Of a stretch of DNA of 19,290 bases, positions 17,766 to 19,290 are shown one piece after another. Position 1 is the stretch's first letter, and each line of letters opens with the position of its first letter. The stretch is from Conidiobolus incongruus B7586. Taxonomy: Eukaryota > Entomophthoromycota > Entomophthoromycetes > Entomophthorales > Conidiobolaceae. Made by a program: the position numbers and the translations under genes. The stretch lies in contig JNEM01012997.1 in NCBI GenBank assembly GCA_000697335.1, positions 1 to 19,290 on the forward strand, given 5' to 3'. Under the pieces are notes generated by a model, which was not told the DNA's origin, searched no databases, and worked only from the letters and a program-made list of their open reading frames with translations.

Positions 17766-19290
17766 TTTTGATAATTGCTCAATTTCAAATTATTGGAAAA
17801 AAATTATTATTATTTTATATGATAATATTTCATTTTTCAAATTTATTTTTAAAAGGTTTTTATTTAATTTTTAATAATTTATTTTATTCTTTTTTATTTT
17901 CAAATCTGATATTCAAATTTTTGGGTTATACATTATTTATTCCAATATAATATTAATCACAAATTTAAAATTGAAAATTAGTTATGGTAACACAACAATC
18001 TTACCAATTTTTTGGATGCAGTTATAAAAATTGAGGCTTAATGAACATATTTATGCCGTTCCCAGAATTTCCACTAGTTATGAATAAGCCTACCAATATT
18101 AAATCGAGGCTTAGACAAACTATTACTTGTATCACATACTTGGATATTATTTTAGAATAGTATTTAGTTTTGAATACTAAAGCATTAAACACAATATTGT
18201 CATTCTCAATCTAATATAAAGAATTTCAACTATGTTTGCATTGAAAATACAAAGGGTTTAAACCTTATCAAAGAGTCTTAGATATTGGGATGTAGCTAGA
18301 AAAGTTAAAATTATATAAATTTCAGATGAATTTAAGATTTACTCAGTTTGTGAAATCATTTAAATTAAAAGGAATATTCAATTTAACAAAATATAAATAT
18401 TTTAAATAAAAGTTTTATTTTAAAATATTAAAAATTAAGTTTTAAAAAATAAATATAGTATCTTAAATATTCCTTAAATATAAAATCATTTGGAATGTTA
18501 AATTAATACTTAATTTCAAATATTATAATATATTAATTTTTTATATTAGGTATTCAAAGTAAATATCTTTATAAATATTAATATTAATATTTATATAACC
18601 AACCTTTGTAATTTTAAATAATAATTGCTCAAATTCATTTTGAAAAAATGTTATAATTATAATAATTAATTTAATTATCAAAAAAAATAAATTGAAAAAC
18701 TTTATAATTGAATTTTAATGAATTATAGTTTTTTAAAAAATATTTGACAGAAATATTATTGAACATAAGTATCAGAAAGAGAAGTCATGTTCTTCTTAAT
18801 AGATGATACTTTGTTTAGCTGCAACTAGTATTTTAATTGCATTTTTCACAATATAAATACATGTTATTTTTTTGATAATAAAGATCCTCTTCTAGCTTAA
18901 ATACTATTTTTTTGGTATTGCCTTATTCAAGTTAAATTTAACATAGTCTTTTATTTTAATTTGAAAGAATGATTTCCAATGATAATTACTCAGATATAAT
19001 TTTTCACCATGTTAAAACCTGTGGAACTATAAACAATGGAGTTTTATAATAAATATAATATAATTAATTATAAAAAATAAAAAAATTTCATATATAATAT
19101 TTTGAAAATTAAAATTACTTTGTATTATAAATAATCTTAAATATATTTTTAATTTGAAAATATATATAGAATATAATAGGAAAATATATAGTTTTTAATT
19201 ATATATATTCATAATTTATATTTTTTATTAGATAATTATTGATTTTTTTAATTATATTTATATCAAATAATAATCATCAAAAGTTTTTCA
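17766..19290. other. AT-rich right-hand spacer
   Basis: No supported gene is present. A 39-codon frame at 18041-18160 starts with ATG and has balanced composition (MPFPEFPLVMNKPTNIKS) but no recognisable domain. A patch at about 18760-19045 shows broken hydrophobic open stretches on the plus strand. The rest is AT-rich low complexity. Confidence 0.6.

Noticed and set aside
17768-17950. 60-residue hydrophobic frame
   Set aside because: It begins at TTG rather than ATG and consists of Phe, Ile, Leu and Asn from T-rich DNA.
1-19290. CRISPR array, prokaryotic operon or ribosome binding sites
   Set aside because: Spliceosomal introns, TATA boxes and the tRNA layout show a eukaryotic nuclear genome; no spaced direct repeats are visible.

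Overview
This window looks like nuclear DNA of an early-diverging, zygomycete-grade fungus. An Entomophthoromycotina species such as Conidiobolus is my best guess, but this is inference and no marker in the window proves it. The intergenic DNA is extremely AT-rich and the exons much less so. Introns are short (about 49-66 nt, GTAAGT-type donors, TAG/CAG/AAG acceptors). The secreted RNases have the ten-cysteine plan of Rhizopus RNase Rh. A mitochondrial SCOT and a KIAA0930/DUF2045 protein are present, both more typical of animals, amoebae and basal fungi than of yeasts.

Layout from left to right. Positions 1-1620 are extremely AT-rich and hold a badly decayed mariner-type DNA transposon. Positions 1681-9420 hold three intact, intronless, secreted RNase T2 genes: one on the minus strand (1681-2412) and two on the plus strand (4519-5235 and 8686-9420). 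They are separated by AT-rich spacers with fragments of dead genes (best case: an F-box/leucine-rich-repeat-like remnant on the minus strand, about 5840-6854), a G-run, trinucleotide repeats and a perfect 46-bp palindrome. A tRNA-Gly(UCC) lies at 9987-10058. Positions 10460-12869 (minus strand) hold a complete 514-residue succinyl-CoA:3-ketoacid CoA-transferase, which I rebuilt as 16 exons with 15 introns. Positions 12870-16288 are its promoter and AT-rich spacer. Positions 16289-17444 (plus strand) hold a complete two-exon KIAA0930/DUF2045 gene of 367 residues. The rest, to 19290, is a less AT-biased 3' flank followed by AT-rich spacer.

Functionally the window is a secreted RNase paralogue cluster (probably nutrient scavenging, possibly host interaction) next to unrelated housekeeping genes: mitochondrial ketone-body metabolism, a tRNA, and a conserved protein of unknown function. 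The three RNases and SCOT each have a TATA-like box about 54-67 nt upstream of the ATG. RNase genes 1 and 3 also share a 10-bp promoter motif. I found no convincing new multi-gene system. The items most worth checking are the perfect palindrome, the shared RNase promoter motif, SCOT's micro-exons and competing splice acceptors, and the anticodon-stem mismatch in the tRNA.
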